Of a stretch of DNA of 64,000 bases, positions 56,280-64,000 are shown piece by piece. A program made the translations under genes and the position numbers. Position 1 is the first letter of the stretch; every line of letters begins with the position of its first letter. Source of the stretch: Microbulbifer variabilis (GTDB lineage Bacteria; Pseudomonadota; Gammaproteobacteria; Pseudomonadales; Cellvibrionaceae); assembly GCF_023716485.1 (NCBI RefSeq), contig NZ_CP092418.1:4372501-4436500 (forward strand). The letters are read 5' to 3'. Below the pieces are notes generated by a model. The model made no database searches and had not been told where the DNA came from. It was given only the letters and a program-made list of their open reading frames with translations.

Positions 56280-56858
56280 ATGAGCGAAAATAAAACGCAG
56301 CTGCGATGGCGTATGCGTGCGGGGCGGAGGCAGCTTAGTGCCTACCAACAGCGTCTGCATGGCCGCTCTGCCATCACTTTGCTGAACCGAATTCCGCAGA
56401 TGAAGCGCGCCCTCCATATTGGTATTTACTGGCCAATGGATGGTGAGTTAGATGTTCGCCCTCTATTGCAACGCTTTCCCAAGAAGCACTTCTACCTGCC
56501 AATACTACCGGTGGAACCACACCCACACCTGGGCTTCAAGCAGTGGAATGGCAGCCCGCTACCTTTTCGAAACCGTTTCGATATTCCTGAGCCAGTGCGA
56601 AGCCCCAGCCGGGCCGCAGGCATATTAGACCTAGTGCTGGTACCACTGGTAGCTTTCGATCCCAATGGCGCCCGTCTGGGGATGGGCGCGGGTTTTTATG
56701 ATCGTACCTTTGAACACAAACAACTGCTGCCCGGTAGTGGGCCACTGCTAATTGGCGCCGCCCACCAATTGCAATGTGTGGATCAGCTGCCAACGGATAA
56801 CTGGGATATTCCTCTCGATATGGTGGTGACAGAGAAGCGTATCTATCGTTGCCGGTAA
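56280..56858 (+). CDS. fau: 5-formyltetrahydrofolate cyclo-ligase
   Basis: Converts 5-formyl-THF to 5,10-methenyl-THF with ATP, recovering a stored folate. 192 residues. The N-terminal MSENKTQLRWRMRAGRRQLS fits the family start; the conserved IYWPMDGELDVRPLL, VPLVAFDPNGARLGMGAGFYDRTF (about residues 122-145) contains the glycine-rich nucleotide loop. ATG 56280 is about 25 bases after the 6S RNA, so processing of a joint 6S-fau transcript, as in E. coli, is likely. Confidence 0.93.
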   Translation: MSENKTQLRWRMRAGRRQLSAYQQRLHGRSAITLLNRIPQMKRALHIGIYWPMDGELDVRPLLQRFPKKHFYLPILPVEPHPHLGFKQWNGSPLPFRNRFDIPEPVRSPSRAAGILDLVLVPLVAFDPNGARLGMGAGFYDRTFEHKQLLPGSGPLLIGAAHQLQCVDQLPTDNWDIPLDMVVTEKRIYRCR

Positions 56859-56955
56859 TTCGTGAGCAGCAACTCTCTGACAAACATCACATAATGCCAA
56901 AGTTTTTGAGCACTCAACGGCCTATAAAAAACTAGCTAGGCGCAAAAGCACAAAC

Positions 56956-56992
56956 AAAAAAGGCCGGACACCATAGGTATCCGGCCTTTTTT
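56956..56992. terminator. Bidirectional terminator between fau and the small membrane protein gene
   Basis: A 10-bp stem with AAAAAAGGCCGGA and its complement, loop of about 13 bases, and T runs on both strands. It lies about 98 bases after fau and 35 bases after the stop of the small minus-strand gene. Confidence 0.85.
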
Positions 56993-57026
56993 GTTGTGCT
57001 TGGGCAGAGCGCCCCCCGGCATCAGC

Positions 57027-57164
57027 CTAACGGGTAACCACTCCCTCTTGCAGAGCAGCAGGCGGCTCTTTTTCCGAGGCAAATACCTCGGTCAAACCAC
57101 TAGTACTCAGCAGAACGCCCGCGACAAAGACAACCACGGCGATTGTCAGCGCATCGGCTTTCAT
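57027..57164 (-). CDS. Small membrane protein, 45 residues (48 from the upstream ATG)
   Basis: A short ORF on the minus strand in the gap between fau and ilvA. Its translation starts MKADALTIAVVVFVAGVLLS, with one hydrophobic segment (residues about 6-22), followed by TSGLTEVFASEKEPPAALQEGVVTR. It could be a signal peptide (possible cut after VFAS) or a membrane anchor with a periplasmic tail. The ATG at 57164 has AGGATGG 6 bases upstream; the ATG at 57173 would add MVP. A -10-like TATAAC lies at 57194-57199, and the stop is followed 35 bases later by the strong terminator at 56956. I do not recognise a family. Confidence 0.6.
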   Translation of the reverse strand: MKADALTIAVVVFVAGVLLSTSGLTEVFASEKEPPAALQEGVVTR

Positions 57165-57409
57165 TGGGACCATCCTGTACGATCAATTTTTTTGTTATAT
57201 GCGTTTCACCCCGCTTATGACCTAAGCCATAGCAAAAGTTCCACGACAAAAGAAGATACTGAACAATCGTCGGAATAGTAACCGTTTATTGAATAATTTC
57301 TGCGTTTTTTGTCGCATTTTTGCTCAAGGGGGTTCGACAAAACTTAAACCCTGGTCTACTCGAGAAGAAAGTGAAGAGATACCTTTCTCGCCATGCCCCC
57401 AAATTGGGA

Positions 57410-58924
57410 TCAGCTACCCAGAAAGAAGCTGTAAGCGGGATTTTCAGTTTCATCCCAAAAGGGAAACTGCAGTTGCTCCAACAGATCCAATAACTCCTCG
57501 CGCTCAGAGGGCTCAACCTGCATACCCGCTAGAACCCGGCCGTAAGCGGCACCGTGATTCCGGTAGTGAAACAGGGTGATATTCCAACGGCCCGCTAATT
57601 GCTCGAGAAATTTCCGCAGCGCACCGGGGCGCTCCGGAAACTCAAAGCGGTAGACCACCTCGTGGCACAAGCCCGGAACTCTCCCACCGACTAAATGGCG
57701 GATATGTAATTTGGCCATTTCATTATCGGTGAGATCTGTCACGCTATAACCTTTGCGCTCCAACTCTTCTACCAACTGGCTGCGGTCGCTGCCGGCAGAA
57801 ACCTGCAAGCCGACAAAAATATGCGCCTCACCATCGCCTGCATAACGGTAATTAAACTCGGTGATAGCACGGTCCCCAAGATCGCGACAAAAGCGTAGGT
57901 AGCTGCCCGGTCGCTCTTCAATACGCACGGCCAGCACCGCTTCGCGTTTCTCACCAATTTCTGTGCGCTCACTGATATAGCGCAGCCGGTCAAAATTAAT
58001 ATTGGCGCCACTACACACCGTCGCCAGAGCCACATTGCGGCCACCACTCTGCTCTGCATATTTTTTTAAGCCGGCCAAGCCTACTGCCCCGGCCGGTTCG
58101 GCAATTGAGCGAGTGTCTTCAAAAATATCCTTGATCGCCGCGCAAATTTCATCGGTACTAACCGTGATCACGTCATCCACTGTTTCGCGCAACACACGGA
58201 AGGTCTCCTCGCCAATTTGTGCCACCGCAACGCCATCGGCAAACAACCCTACCTGCGGCAAGCGGACACGCTCACCACTCTTCAGGGCCGCTTTAAGACA
58301 AGCCGCCTCCTCTGGCTCCACCGCATAGACACGGGTCTCCGGCCTCACATATTTAATGTAAGCCGCCATGCCCGCAGCAAGCCCGCCGCCGCCTACCGGG
58401 ATAAAAACCGCCTCGAGATTACCCGAATGCTGGCGCAATAACTCCATGGCTACGGTGCCCTGTCCGGCGATCACATCCGGATCGTCATAAGGGTGTACAA
58501 ATACCAAGTCGCGTTCATTCACCAGCTGGCGGGCACGGCTGGCCGCCTCATCAAAAGTATCCCCGTACAGCACCACCTCAGCACCGCGCATACGAACGGC
58601 ACTGACCTTAATTTGCGGGGTGGTCTTTGGCATCACAATAGTCGCGCGCACCCCCAATTGTGCAGCACCCATCGCCAACCCCTGGGCATGATTACCCGCA
58701 GAGGCGGCAATTACTCCGCGCGCTCGTTGCTCCGGGGGCAGTTGCAGTAACTTGTTATAGGCGCCGCGAATCTTGAAAGAAAAAACCGGCTGTAGGTCTT
58801 CCCGCTTGAGCAAAATTCGGTTGCCCAGACGGTGGGACAACTGGCGCATTGGCTCCAAAGGCGTCTCAATGGCGACATCGTAAATGCGCGCGTCTAAAAT
58901 GCGCTTGATATAGGACTTGGGCAT
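57410..58924 (-). CDS. ilvA: Threonine ammonia-lyase, biosynthetic
   Basis: Deaminates threonine to 2-ketobutyrate, the first committed step of isoleucine synthesis, feedback-inhibited by isoleucine. 504 residues. PLP-lysine in PVFSFKIRGAYNKL (Lys about 53), SAGNHAQGLAMGA and the phosphate loop PVGGGGLAAGMAAYI (about 185-199) make the catalytic domain. The C-terminal part has two ACT-like regulatory domains (about 325-500). Start: ATG 58924 (MPKSYIKRIL), preferred over 58936. It is divergent from rpiA, as in E. coli and Pseudomonas neighbourhoods. Confidence 0.95.
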   Translation of the reverse strand: MPKSYIKRILDARIYDVAIETPLEPMRQLSHRLGNRILLKREDLQPVFSFKIRGAYNKLLQLPPEQRARGVIAASAGNHAQGLAMGAAQLGVRATIVMPKTTPQIKVSAVRMRGAEVVLYGDTFDEAASRARQLVNERDLVFVHPYDDPDVIAGQGTVAMELLRQHSGNLEAVFIPVGGGGLAAGMAAYIKYVRPETRVYAVEPEEAACLKAALKSGERVRLPQVGLFADGVAVAQIGEETFRVLRETVDDVITVSTDEICAAIKDIFEDTRSIAEPAGAVGLAGLKKYAEQSGGRNVALATVCSGANINFDRLRYISERTEIGEKREAVLAVRIEERPGSYLRFCRDLGDRAITEFNYRYAGDGEAHIFVGLQVSAGSDRSQLVEELERKGYSVTDLTDNEMAKLHIRHLVGGRVPGLCHEVVYRFEFPERPGALRKFLEQLAGRWNITLFHYRNHGAAYGRVLAGMQVEPSEREELLDLLEQLQFPFWDETENPAYSFFLGS

Positions 58925-59140
58925 GGCGTGTATCAACTGCCGTTGCGGTTAATTTCTGTGTGCGACTCAGGCAAGCGTAGTAGCAGGAGTGGGCGGTCAT
59001 GGAGCCGCCGCAAGCGCAACACCGGCAGGCCAGTCTAAGCCTTGATCAGCATAATTGCCATTTTTTTAGATTTATTGCGCTTTTTTTTATCGAAAGAAAC
59101 AGATAAAGCAGAAATAATTGCACAGGAAACTATCCAGCGT

Positions 59141-59815
59141 ATGACCCAGGATGAACTGAAGCAGGCTACTGCTCGCGCCGCCATCGACTATATCTCCCCG
59201 CGCCTGGAGGCCGATTCCATCGTCGGCGTTGGCACCGGCTCCACAGCCAATTTCTTTATCGACTACCTGGCAGAGATCAAAGGCCAATTTGACGGCACCG
59301 TCGCCAGCTCTGAAGCTTCCGCACAGAGACTCAAGGCCCACGGTATCCCAGTCTATGAACTGAATAGCGTGGATGGCATGCAGTTTTATGTGGATGGTGC
59401 CGATGAGACTAATCCCGCCCTGGAGCTGATCAAAGGTGGCGGTGCGGCCCTGACCCGCGAGAAAATTGTCGCCGCCTGTGCTGAGGAATTTGTTTGTATT
59501 GCCGATGACAGTAAGTGGGTAGAGACTTTGGGCGACTTTCCCCTGCCGGTGGAAGTCATTCCCATGGCCCGTTCGCTGGTAGCCCGCGAGCTGGTAAAGC
59601 TGGGGGGAGACCCGGTCTATCGCCAGGGTGTGATTACCGATAATGGCAATGCCATCTTAGATGTGTATAACTTGAAGATCGAGCAACCCAAGGACCTGGA
59701 AGACGCAATCAACAATATCACTGGCGTTGTCACTAACGGAATCTTTGCCAAGCGCCCAGCGGATGTGCTGCTGCTCGGCACCAGCTCTGGAGTGAAAACC
59801 ATCACCGCTGGATAA
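59141..59815 (+). CDS. rpiA: Ribose-5-phosphate isomerase A
   Basis: Interconverts ribose 5-phosphate and ribulose 5-phosphate in the pentose phosphate pathway. 224 residues (E. coli 219). Motifs: [16 protein letters not shown] (phosphate loop, about residues 27-42), [45 protein letters not shown] (catalytic Asp/Glu/Lys region, about 84-112) and [18 protein letters not shown] near the end. The ATG at 59141 is chosen; the longer ORF (from 59042) adds 33 residues without family support. Confidence 0.96.
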   Translation: MTQDELKQATARAAIDYISPRLEADSIVGVGTGSTANFFIDYLAEIKGQFDGTVASSEASAQRLKAHGIPVYELNSVDGMQFYVDGADETNPALELIKGGGAALTREKIVAACAEEFVCIADDSKWVETLGDFPLPVEVIPMARSLVARELVKLGGDPVYRQGVITDNGNAILDVYNLKIEQPKDLEDAINNITGVVTNGIFAKRPADVLLLGTSSGVKTITAG

Positions 59816-59827
59816 TCTAGAGACATT

Positions 59828-60451
59828 ATGGGAAACAAGAATAAGAAACTGCTGGCGGCACTGTTGGGTGCCGTGACACTGAGCGCGGGCTGTGCCACAA
59901 GCCCGCCGAGCAACCTCGATAATATCTGCTCTATTTTTCGTGAGAAGAAGAGCTGGTACCGGGAAGCCAAGGCTGCCGAGGAGAAATGGGGATCACCTGT
60001 GGCTGTTATGATGGCCATTCTGCACCAAGAGTCGCGCTTTGTGCATGATGCGCGCCCCCCGCGCACCAAGATCCTCGGCTTTATTCCCGGTCCTCGGCCC
60101 TCGGATGCCTATGGCTACGCCCAGGCACTCGGCAACACTTGGCGCGGATATCAACGTTCCAGCTTTAACTATGGCGCCGATCGAGATGATTTTGGCGACG
60201 CTATCGATTTTGTTGGCTGGTATAACAATACCAGTGCGCGCCGCTGCCAAATCCGCACTCGCGACGCTTACCACCTCTACCTGGCTTACCACGAGGGGCA
60301 CGGCGGCTTTAATCGGCGTAGTTTTAAAAATAAAGCCTGGCTCAAGAAGGTTTCCCACAAGGTTTCGGCAAAAGCGCAGCGCTACCAGCAACAACTCAAC
60401 AGCTGTGAGCAGTCTCTGCCAAAACGCAGGAAGTTCCTCGGCCTGTTTTAG
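59828..60451 (+). CDS. Lysozyme-fold (SLT-like) lipoprotein
   Basis: A 207-residue lipoprotein (lipobox LSAGC, Cys22). The middle resembles a lytic transglycosylase/lysozyme fold: PVAVMMAILHQESRF with the likely catalytic Glu68, SDAYGYAQALGNTWRGYQ (a Gly-Tyr-Ala-Gln block as in SLT domains), and YHLYLAYHEGHGGFNR, where a second active-site region is expected. A basic C-terminus follows. Predicted to cleave glycan strands of peptidoglycan from the periplasmic side. It starts 12 bases after rpiA. Endogenous function not known. Confidence 0.75.
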   Translation: MGNKNKKLLAALLGAVTLSAGCATSPPSNLDNICSIFREKKSWYREAKAAEEKWGSPVAVMMAILHQESRFVHDARPPRTKILGFIPGPRPSDAYGYAQALGNTWRGYQRSSFNYGADRDDFGDAIDFVGWYNNTSARRCQIRTRDAYHLYLAYHEGHGGFNRRSFKNKAWLKKVSHKVSAKAQRYQQQLNSCEQSLPKRRKFLGLF

Positions 60452-60663
60452 CCCTGAGCCACCGCCGATAAAAATTGCTGCGGTGGCGGGGAATGGCGCC
60501 ACAGCCGCTCTGAAACTGACTACCCTGAAACTAATGTCTCAGAGTTGATTGCCAACGCTTTCAATTACCGATGGATTCCGCAGCAACACCCAGGCATTTG
60601 AGCAGTGTGACTGGGTATTGCTCTGTAGAAGCAAAAGCGCCCCCCAACTTTCAGGAGTGCCCA

Positions 60664-61044
60664 ATGAAATTCCCTTTTAAATATCTCGCTCTTTTCGCCT
60701 TGTTGCTCACAGTGCCCTTTGCGACCGCCCAGACAGCAACTTCACAGGCCGAGGCCCCAAAAGTCTCCTTCAGTGAACCTCAGCTCAAGCAGTTTGCTGA
60801 TGCCTATCGCTCAATCGTGATGTTGAGCCGGGAGTATGCCCCCAAGCTCAAGGCCGCTGCAGATATCAAAGAGGCTGAAGCCCTCAACAAGGAGGCACAG
60901 GGCAAGATGGTCGCAGCTATAGAAAAGGCAGGGTTATCAAAGAGTAAATATCAGGAAATTGCCAGCAGTATTAAATCTAATCCTGCCCTACTGGAAAAGG
61001 TCAATAAAATACTGCAACAGGGACATAACCAAAAACCGCAGTAA
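60664..61044 (+). CDS. DUF4168 family exported protein
   Basis: A 126-residue secreted protein with a signal peptide (1-23: MKFPFKYLALFALLLTVPFATAQ) and a DUF4168 domain. It is rich in Lys, Ala and Glu and should be helical (LKQFADAYRSIVMLSREYAPKLKAAADIKEAEALN). The family has no known function. The ATG at 60664 has GGAG 8 bases upstream. It is an isolated gene on the plus strand. Confidence 0.8.
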   Translation: MKFPFKYLALFALLLTVPFATAQTATSQAEAPKVSFSEPQLKQFADAYRSIVMLSREYAPKLKAAADIKEAEALNKEAQGKMVAAIEKAGLSKSKYQEIASSIKSNPALLEKVNKILQQGHNQKPQ

Positions 61045-61222
61045 TTCCGACACAATATCTCACTGCACCGCCAATCTGCTCAATTAACAAATAATTGGAT
61101 TTCGTCGCCGGCCACTGGTCGGCGCAACTTTTCAATTGTGCCTACGTGTTTGTGCTAATTCCGGTCAGCTGGTTTTCAGAATAAATAAAATGCTTTATTG
61201 GTGAGTATCCGCGAAGAAAAGG

Positions 61223-61537
61223 CTATTCGATGCTGACTCCCAGCACCCGACAGATCACCGATAAGTTGCTTGTTACCCAATTGCGGTCGAATGAGCCCCA
61301 GTCGTGAAGCCGGTAATAGCCATCATTATGGCGTACCCCCTCCTGAATAAACTCCACCTGTGTGCCGTGGCCTGGTAATCCCTTGGCAATAATGTCCTGA
61401 ACCGTGCGTCGCGGCCACCCGGTTGCCTCTTCCAGGGCTGGATTGTTGGGGCGGGGAATCTGTTCAATCAGATAGGCGATCAACATACGCCGACAAATTG
61501 TCGGATTCAGCTGGCTTTCGACGGATGCTGACGGCAT
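61223..61537 (-). CDS. Small winged-helix DNA-binding family protein
   Basis: A 104-residue protein. NPTICRRMLIAYLIEQIPRPNNPALEEATGWPRRTVQDIIAKG (about residues 11-53) reads like a winged helix-turn-helix domain: the segment LEEATGWPRRTVQDII is the likely recognition helix region. The following VEFIQEGVRHNDGYYRLHDWGSFDRNWV is family-conserved in uncharacterised gammaproteobacterial HTH proteins. Start ATG 61537, with GGGAG about 9 bases upstream. Target genes are unknown. Neighbour genes are DUF4168 (convergent) and the AraC regulator (divergent). Confidence 0.7.
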   Translation of the reverse strand: MPSASVESQLNPTICRRMLIAYLIEQIPRPNNPALEEATGWPRRTVQDIIAKGLPGHGTQVEFIQEGVRHNDGYYRLHDWGSFDRNWVTSNLSVICRVLGVSIE

Positions 61538-61989
61538 CGGGCCACTCCCTCATTGGCATGTTTAGGTTATTCTTATCTTATCTGACTTTTCAGTCTAATT
61601 TATAGCTACCCTACGAGACGCTTTATCCAAAAGCTGATCATTGGGTTTATTGGACCATTTATACTCCCTACGCCTGGAGAAAAACATAGTCAAATGATGG
61701 AGGACTTGCTCCTCACGCAAAGAGCGAAGAAAAGTGATATTGCTACGACCACTTACACTCTATCTGATAAGTGGTGGCGATAAATCAATGAACATACGCC
61801 TAACTTCGTGGAAAAAGCTGCAATAGCTACAGTTTTCATTAGCGCTCCTTTACCGTGCAGCTCGCCTGAGTTGCCCTTTTCTTACACCCGCTGGGGATAA
61901 ACCTGACTTTCACGCTCGCTTTGCGCATAATCTCTGCTTGCACGTAAAAATTACACCCAGCAAACAAGATCACGTTGAGGGCTGAGACA
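61538..61989. other. Intergenic region between the wHTH gene and the AraC regulator
   Basis: About 450 bases, A/T rich, probably holding two divergent promoters. I see one 29-codon ORF (61695-61784) without a ribosome site, which I do not support. Confidence 0.5.
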
Positions 61990-63024
61990 GTGGAAAGCGA
62001 GACTCCCAAACTCCGCGATGCGGACCCAGGTATCCTCGCCGCAGTAGTTCGCGCCCAGCTGGTGGGCGCCCAGGCAGCGGGGCTGGATTGCCAACAGTTG
62101 CTGCGGGACAGCGGGATAGATCACGCCCATCTTGAAGATTCCGACAGCCGCATCGGCCGTGAGCAGATGGCCAGTCTACTGCGCCTTGAGTGGGATTTAT
62201 TGAATGATGAGTCAGGCGGGTTTTTAGCCCGCCCCTGGCTACCGGGTACTTTTGCCATGATGGGCCACGCCTGCATCAGCTGCCCCAACCTGCGGCGAGC
62301 TCTATTGCGCTCAGCACGCTTTATCAGCATGGTCAGCGACGACCTGCATATCAAGCTGGTAGAGGATGGCGAAGAGGCCAGGCTGATCATTCATCACAGC
62401 AACGAAAAACAGTTGCCTAATCAGATTTTCGTAGAGTCCATTGCCGTTATCTGGCTGCGCTTTTTCAGTTGGCTGATCGATCGCACCATTTTGCTCGAAC
62501 GGGTGTTATTGGCCTTCCCGCCACCGGATTACAATGAGGACTACTGCGATATGTTCCCGTGCCGGCATTACTTCAACCAGGCTGAAACCTGCCTGGTTTT
62601 TAATACTCGCTATTTACAAATGCCGCTGGTGCGGGATGAGCAGCAACTGGCAGACTTTTTATCCAGAGCACCGGAGTGCCTGCTCACCCAATATAAATCT
62701 GACCACAGCTTTACCGGTCGTATACGCCGTATGCTGCAACAACAGAACAGTATTGAAAATCTCTCCCTCGACGATGTGGCTGCACGCCTGTTCACCTCCC
62801 CGCAAACGCTGCGCCGGCGCCTAAAAGACGAGGGCAACAGCTGGCAGGACATCAAAGACTCTGTACGCCGCGATATGGCCGTGTACCAACTAAAACAGCA
62901 GGAAACCGCAGTGGCAGAAATCGCCGAACGACTCGGCTTTTCTGAACCCAGTGCTTTCAATCGCGCATTTAAAAAATGGACCGGCCTCGCCCCCGGCGCC
63001 TACCGCGAGAAATTTCGCAGTTGA
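61990..63024 (+). CDS. AraC-family transcriptional regulator
   Basis: A 344-residue regulator of the OruR/ArgR-type AraC group. N-terminal Arabinose_bd domain (PF12625-like, about 10-200: DPGILAAVVRAQLVGAQAAGL, MGHACISCPNLRRAL). C-terminal double HTH (about 235-344): LSLDDVAARLFTSPQTLRRRLKDEG and AEIAERLGFSEPSAFNRAFKKWTGLAPGAYR. I chose GTG 61990, which has GAGGG 9 bases upstream; TTG 61975 would add five residues. The ligand and target genes cannot be inferred from here. Confidence 0.88.
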   Translation: MESETPKLRDADPGILAAVVRAQLVGAQAAGLDCQQLLRDSGIDHAHLEDSDSRIGREQMASLLRLEWDLLNDESGGFLARPWLPGTFAMMGHACISCPNLRRALLRSARFISMVSDDLHIKLVEDGEEARLIIHHSNEKQLPNQIFVESIAVIWLRFFSWLIDRTILLERVLLAFPPPDYNEDYCDMFPCRHYFNQAETCLVFNTRYLQMPLVRDEQQLADFLSRAPECLLTQYKSDHSFTGRIRRMLQQQNSIENLSLDDVAARLFTSPQTLRRRLKDEGNSWQDIKDSVRRDMAVYQLKQQETAVAEIAERLGFSEPSAFNRAFKKWTGLAPGAYREKFRS

Positions 63025-63078
63025 TTGCCAGCATTAAATTTCCAACATTAATGGGCGTTTTTTATCGCTTCACAAAAT

Positions 63079-63108
63079 AAATAGCCCCACAGAAATGTAG
63101 GGCTATTT
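63079..63108. terminator. Hairpin between the AraC regulator and the OmpA-domain gene
   Basis: A 9-bp stem (AAATAGCCC and its complement) with a 12-base loop lies between convergent genes, 24 bases before the OmpA-domain stop. The T tract is weak on both strands. Confidence 0.5.
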
Positions 63109-63131
63109 GCTTGCCAAGATTGTGAAAATAT

Positions 63132-63998
63132 CTATTCGGTATTAACCACTCGTACACTAATACGCTCATTGTTCATCGGCTGCGGTGTTGTTTGCCCTGT
63201 CTCACTTTCCTGCACAGGTTTAGCGGATCCCATACCGGTGGCCGTCATACGATTAGCCGCAATTCCCTTTTGCAGCAACAGCTCCCGCACAACATCCGCT
63301 CTCTCTTGCGAAATTTCCTGCTCTTTAATTTCATTGCCCTCCCCTTGTACATGCCCTTCAATAGCAACCGTAAGCTGTGGGTTTTCCTGCATAATTTGTG
63401 CAAGTGCATCAATATCTGCAGACTGGGGATCAAGAATTTTTGCCGTGCCCTTTTCAAACTTCACTCGCAGAATAAATTCCTGGTTCGGGTCCCGATCAAA
63501 GCTCTTCAAGTAATCCCGCAGGTTACTAGAGAATTTATCCGGGCCCAACTGAGCCTGGGCGCTATTTTCATTGGGAGGAGTATCGCCAGCAGGCTGTGAG
63601 GGCGCTTCCATAAAAGCCTGTTCCTGTGGAGTCTCAAAAGGCTGGCCTGCCGCTTCCTCCTGCCTACCCTTGTCCATGCACATATTTAAGGCATAGAGGG
63701 CAATTAGTACCACTAATAACGGAAAAAACCAGCTGCTAAAACTTACGGGCTTTTTCTTTTCCACATGGCCATGCAGGGCTTGTTCCCGAGGTTCCTGAGG
63801 CTTGGCATGGCCATGGGTAACCAGGGCGGCCCCCAGATTATCAAACCCTTTTACATCAAGAGCATCCAGGAGTGCATCAGGGACCTTGTTGCGTAAAAAC
63901 TCTCTCTGACCAATTAAAAATGAAGCCAAGTCAGAGACGTCCATTTTGTTGGCTCTTACCTGAGCGCCTAGCAGGGCCATCACCAGTGGCAGCACCAA
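63132..63998 (-). CDS. DUF937/OmpA-domain membrane protein, 5' end outside window
   Basis: The C-terminal 288 residues of a protein that continues past the window edge. The N-terminal visible part (VLPLVMALLGAQ, MDVSDLASFLIGQREFLRNKVPDALL) resembles a DUF937 domain. A membrane helix follows (about 90-110, WFFPLLVVLIALYALNM), then a Pro/Glu-rich linker and an OmpA_C domain (about 170-288) with LTVAIEGHVQGEGNEIKEQEISQERA (GH-x-x-...-S-x-x-RA pattern), and NRMTATGMGSAKP. The OmpA domain probably binds peptidoglycan. The usual TD after EGH is VQ, so the loop is divergent. Confidence 0.8.
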   Translation of the reverse strand: MVLPLVMALLGAQVRANKMDVSDLASFLIGQREFLRNKVPDALLDALDVKGFDNLGAALVTHGHAKPQEPREQALHGHVEKKKPVSFSSWFFPLLVVLIALYALNMCMDKGRQEEAAGQPFETPQEQAFMEAPSQPAGDTPPNENSAQAQLGPDKFSSNLRDYLKSFDRDPNQEFILRVKFEKGTAKILDPQSADIDALAQIMQENPQLTVAIEGHVQGEGNEIKEQEISQERADVVRELLLQKGIAANRMTATGMGSAKPVQESETGQTTPQPMNNERISVRVVNTE

Positions 63999-64000
63999 CT

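Noticed and set aside
61695..61784. A 29-codon ORF upstream of the AraC regulator
   Set aside because: There is no ribosome-binding site and the composition is that of the intergenic DNA.
1..64000. Mobile elements, CRISPR arrays, tRNA genes
   Set aside because: I looked for transposase motifs, direct-repeat arrays and tRNA-like cloverleaf ends and saw none in either strand.

Overview
This window looks like ordinary chromosome from a Gammaproteobacterium, most likely a marine, Gram-negative, respiratory heterotroph of the Cellvibrionales type (Microbulbifer-like; the genus is an inference). The main reasons are the gene order ygfB-pepP-ubiH-ubiI next to zapA-6S RNA-fau, a Vibrio/marine-type TonB2 operon (DUF3450, TtpC-like, ExbB, ExbD, TonB, TPR), LPS core genes, and GlnE, PtsP, GlpG and Lgt. 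I see no insertion sequences, phage genes, CRISPR arrays, tRNA or rRNA. Codon usage looks even across the window by eye.

Layout. 1-7.8 kb: end of tolC, then an LPS/envelope glycan block (waaA, a GT4 glycosyltransferase, a YrbL-like kinase-fold protein, an ELM1-family protein, ugd, an O-antigen-ligase-type membrane protein). 8-14 kb: ilvE, glnE and an orphan GspE/PilB-type ATPase, all on the minus strand. 14-16 kb: a DUF47 (PhoU-like) and Pit phosphate transporter pair. 16-23.4 kb: a Zymomonas-type pyruvate decarboxylase, an EamA exporter, argE, argA and ilvD. 23.4-29.5 kb: the TonB energy-transducing operon, with a second tonB after its terminator. 29.8-32 kb: lgt-thyA-folA. 32-40.8 kb: an NRDE protein, three tandem L,D-transpeptidases with a MepK-type endopeptidase, an imelysin-like lipoprotein and a HAD phosphatase. 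40.9-47 kb: rppH, ptsP, gcvH, gcvT and a CNNM/CBS protein. 47-50.6 kb: a secreted S9 peptidase and glpG. 50.7-58.9 kb: ubiI, ubiH, pepP, ygfB, then divergently a small coiled-coil gene, zapA, 6S RNA (ssrS) and fau, followed by an unlisted small membrane protein and ilvA. 59-64 kb: rpiA, a lysozyme-fold lipoprotein, a DUF4168 protein, a wHTH protein, an AraC regulator and a partial DUF937/OmpA protein.

Functionally the window combines amino-acid synthesis (ilvE, ilvD, ilvA, argA, argE, glnE), one-carbon and folate metabolism (folA, thyA, gcvT, gcvH, fau), ubiquinone synthesis (ubiH, ubiI) and a large share of envelope biogenesis. I did not find a wholly new multi-gene system. The most notable points are the transpeptidase triplication beside mepK, the bacterial pyruvate decarboxylase, the YrbL/ELM1 pair inside the LPS block, an RppH with a long disordered N-terminus, the clear 6S RNA, and a 45-48 residue membrane protein between two terminators.
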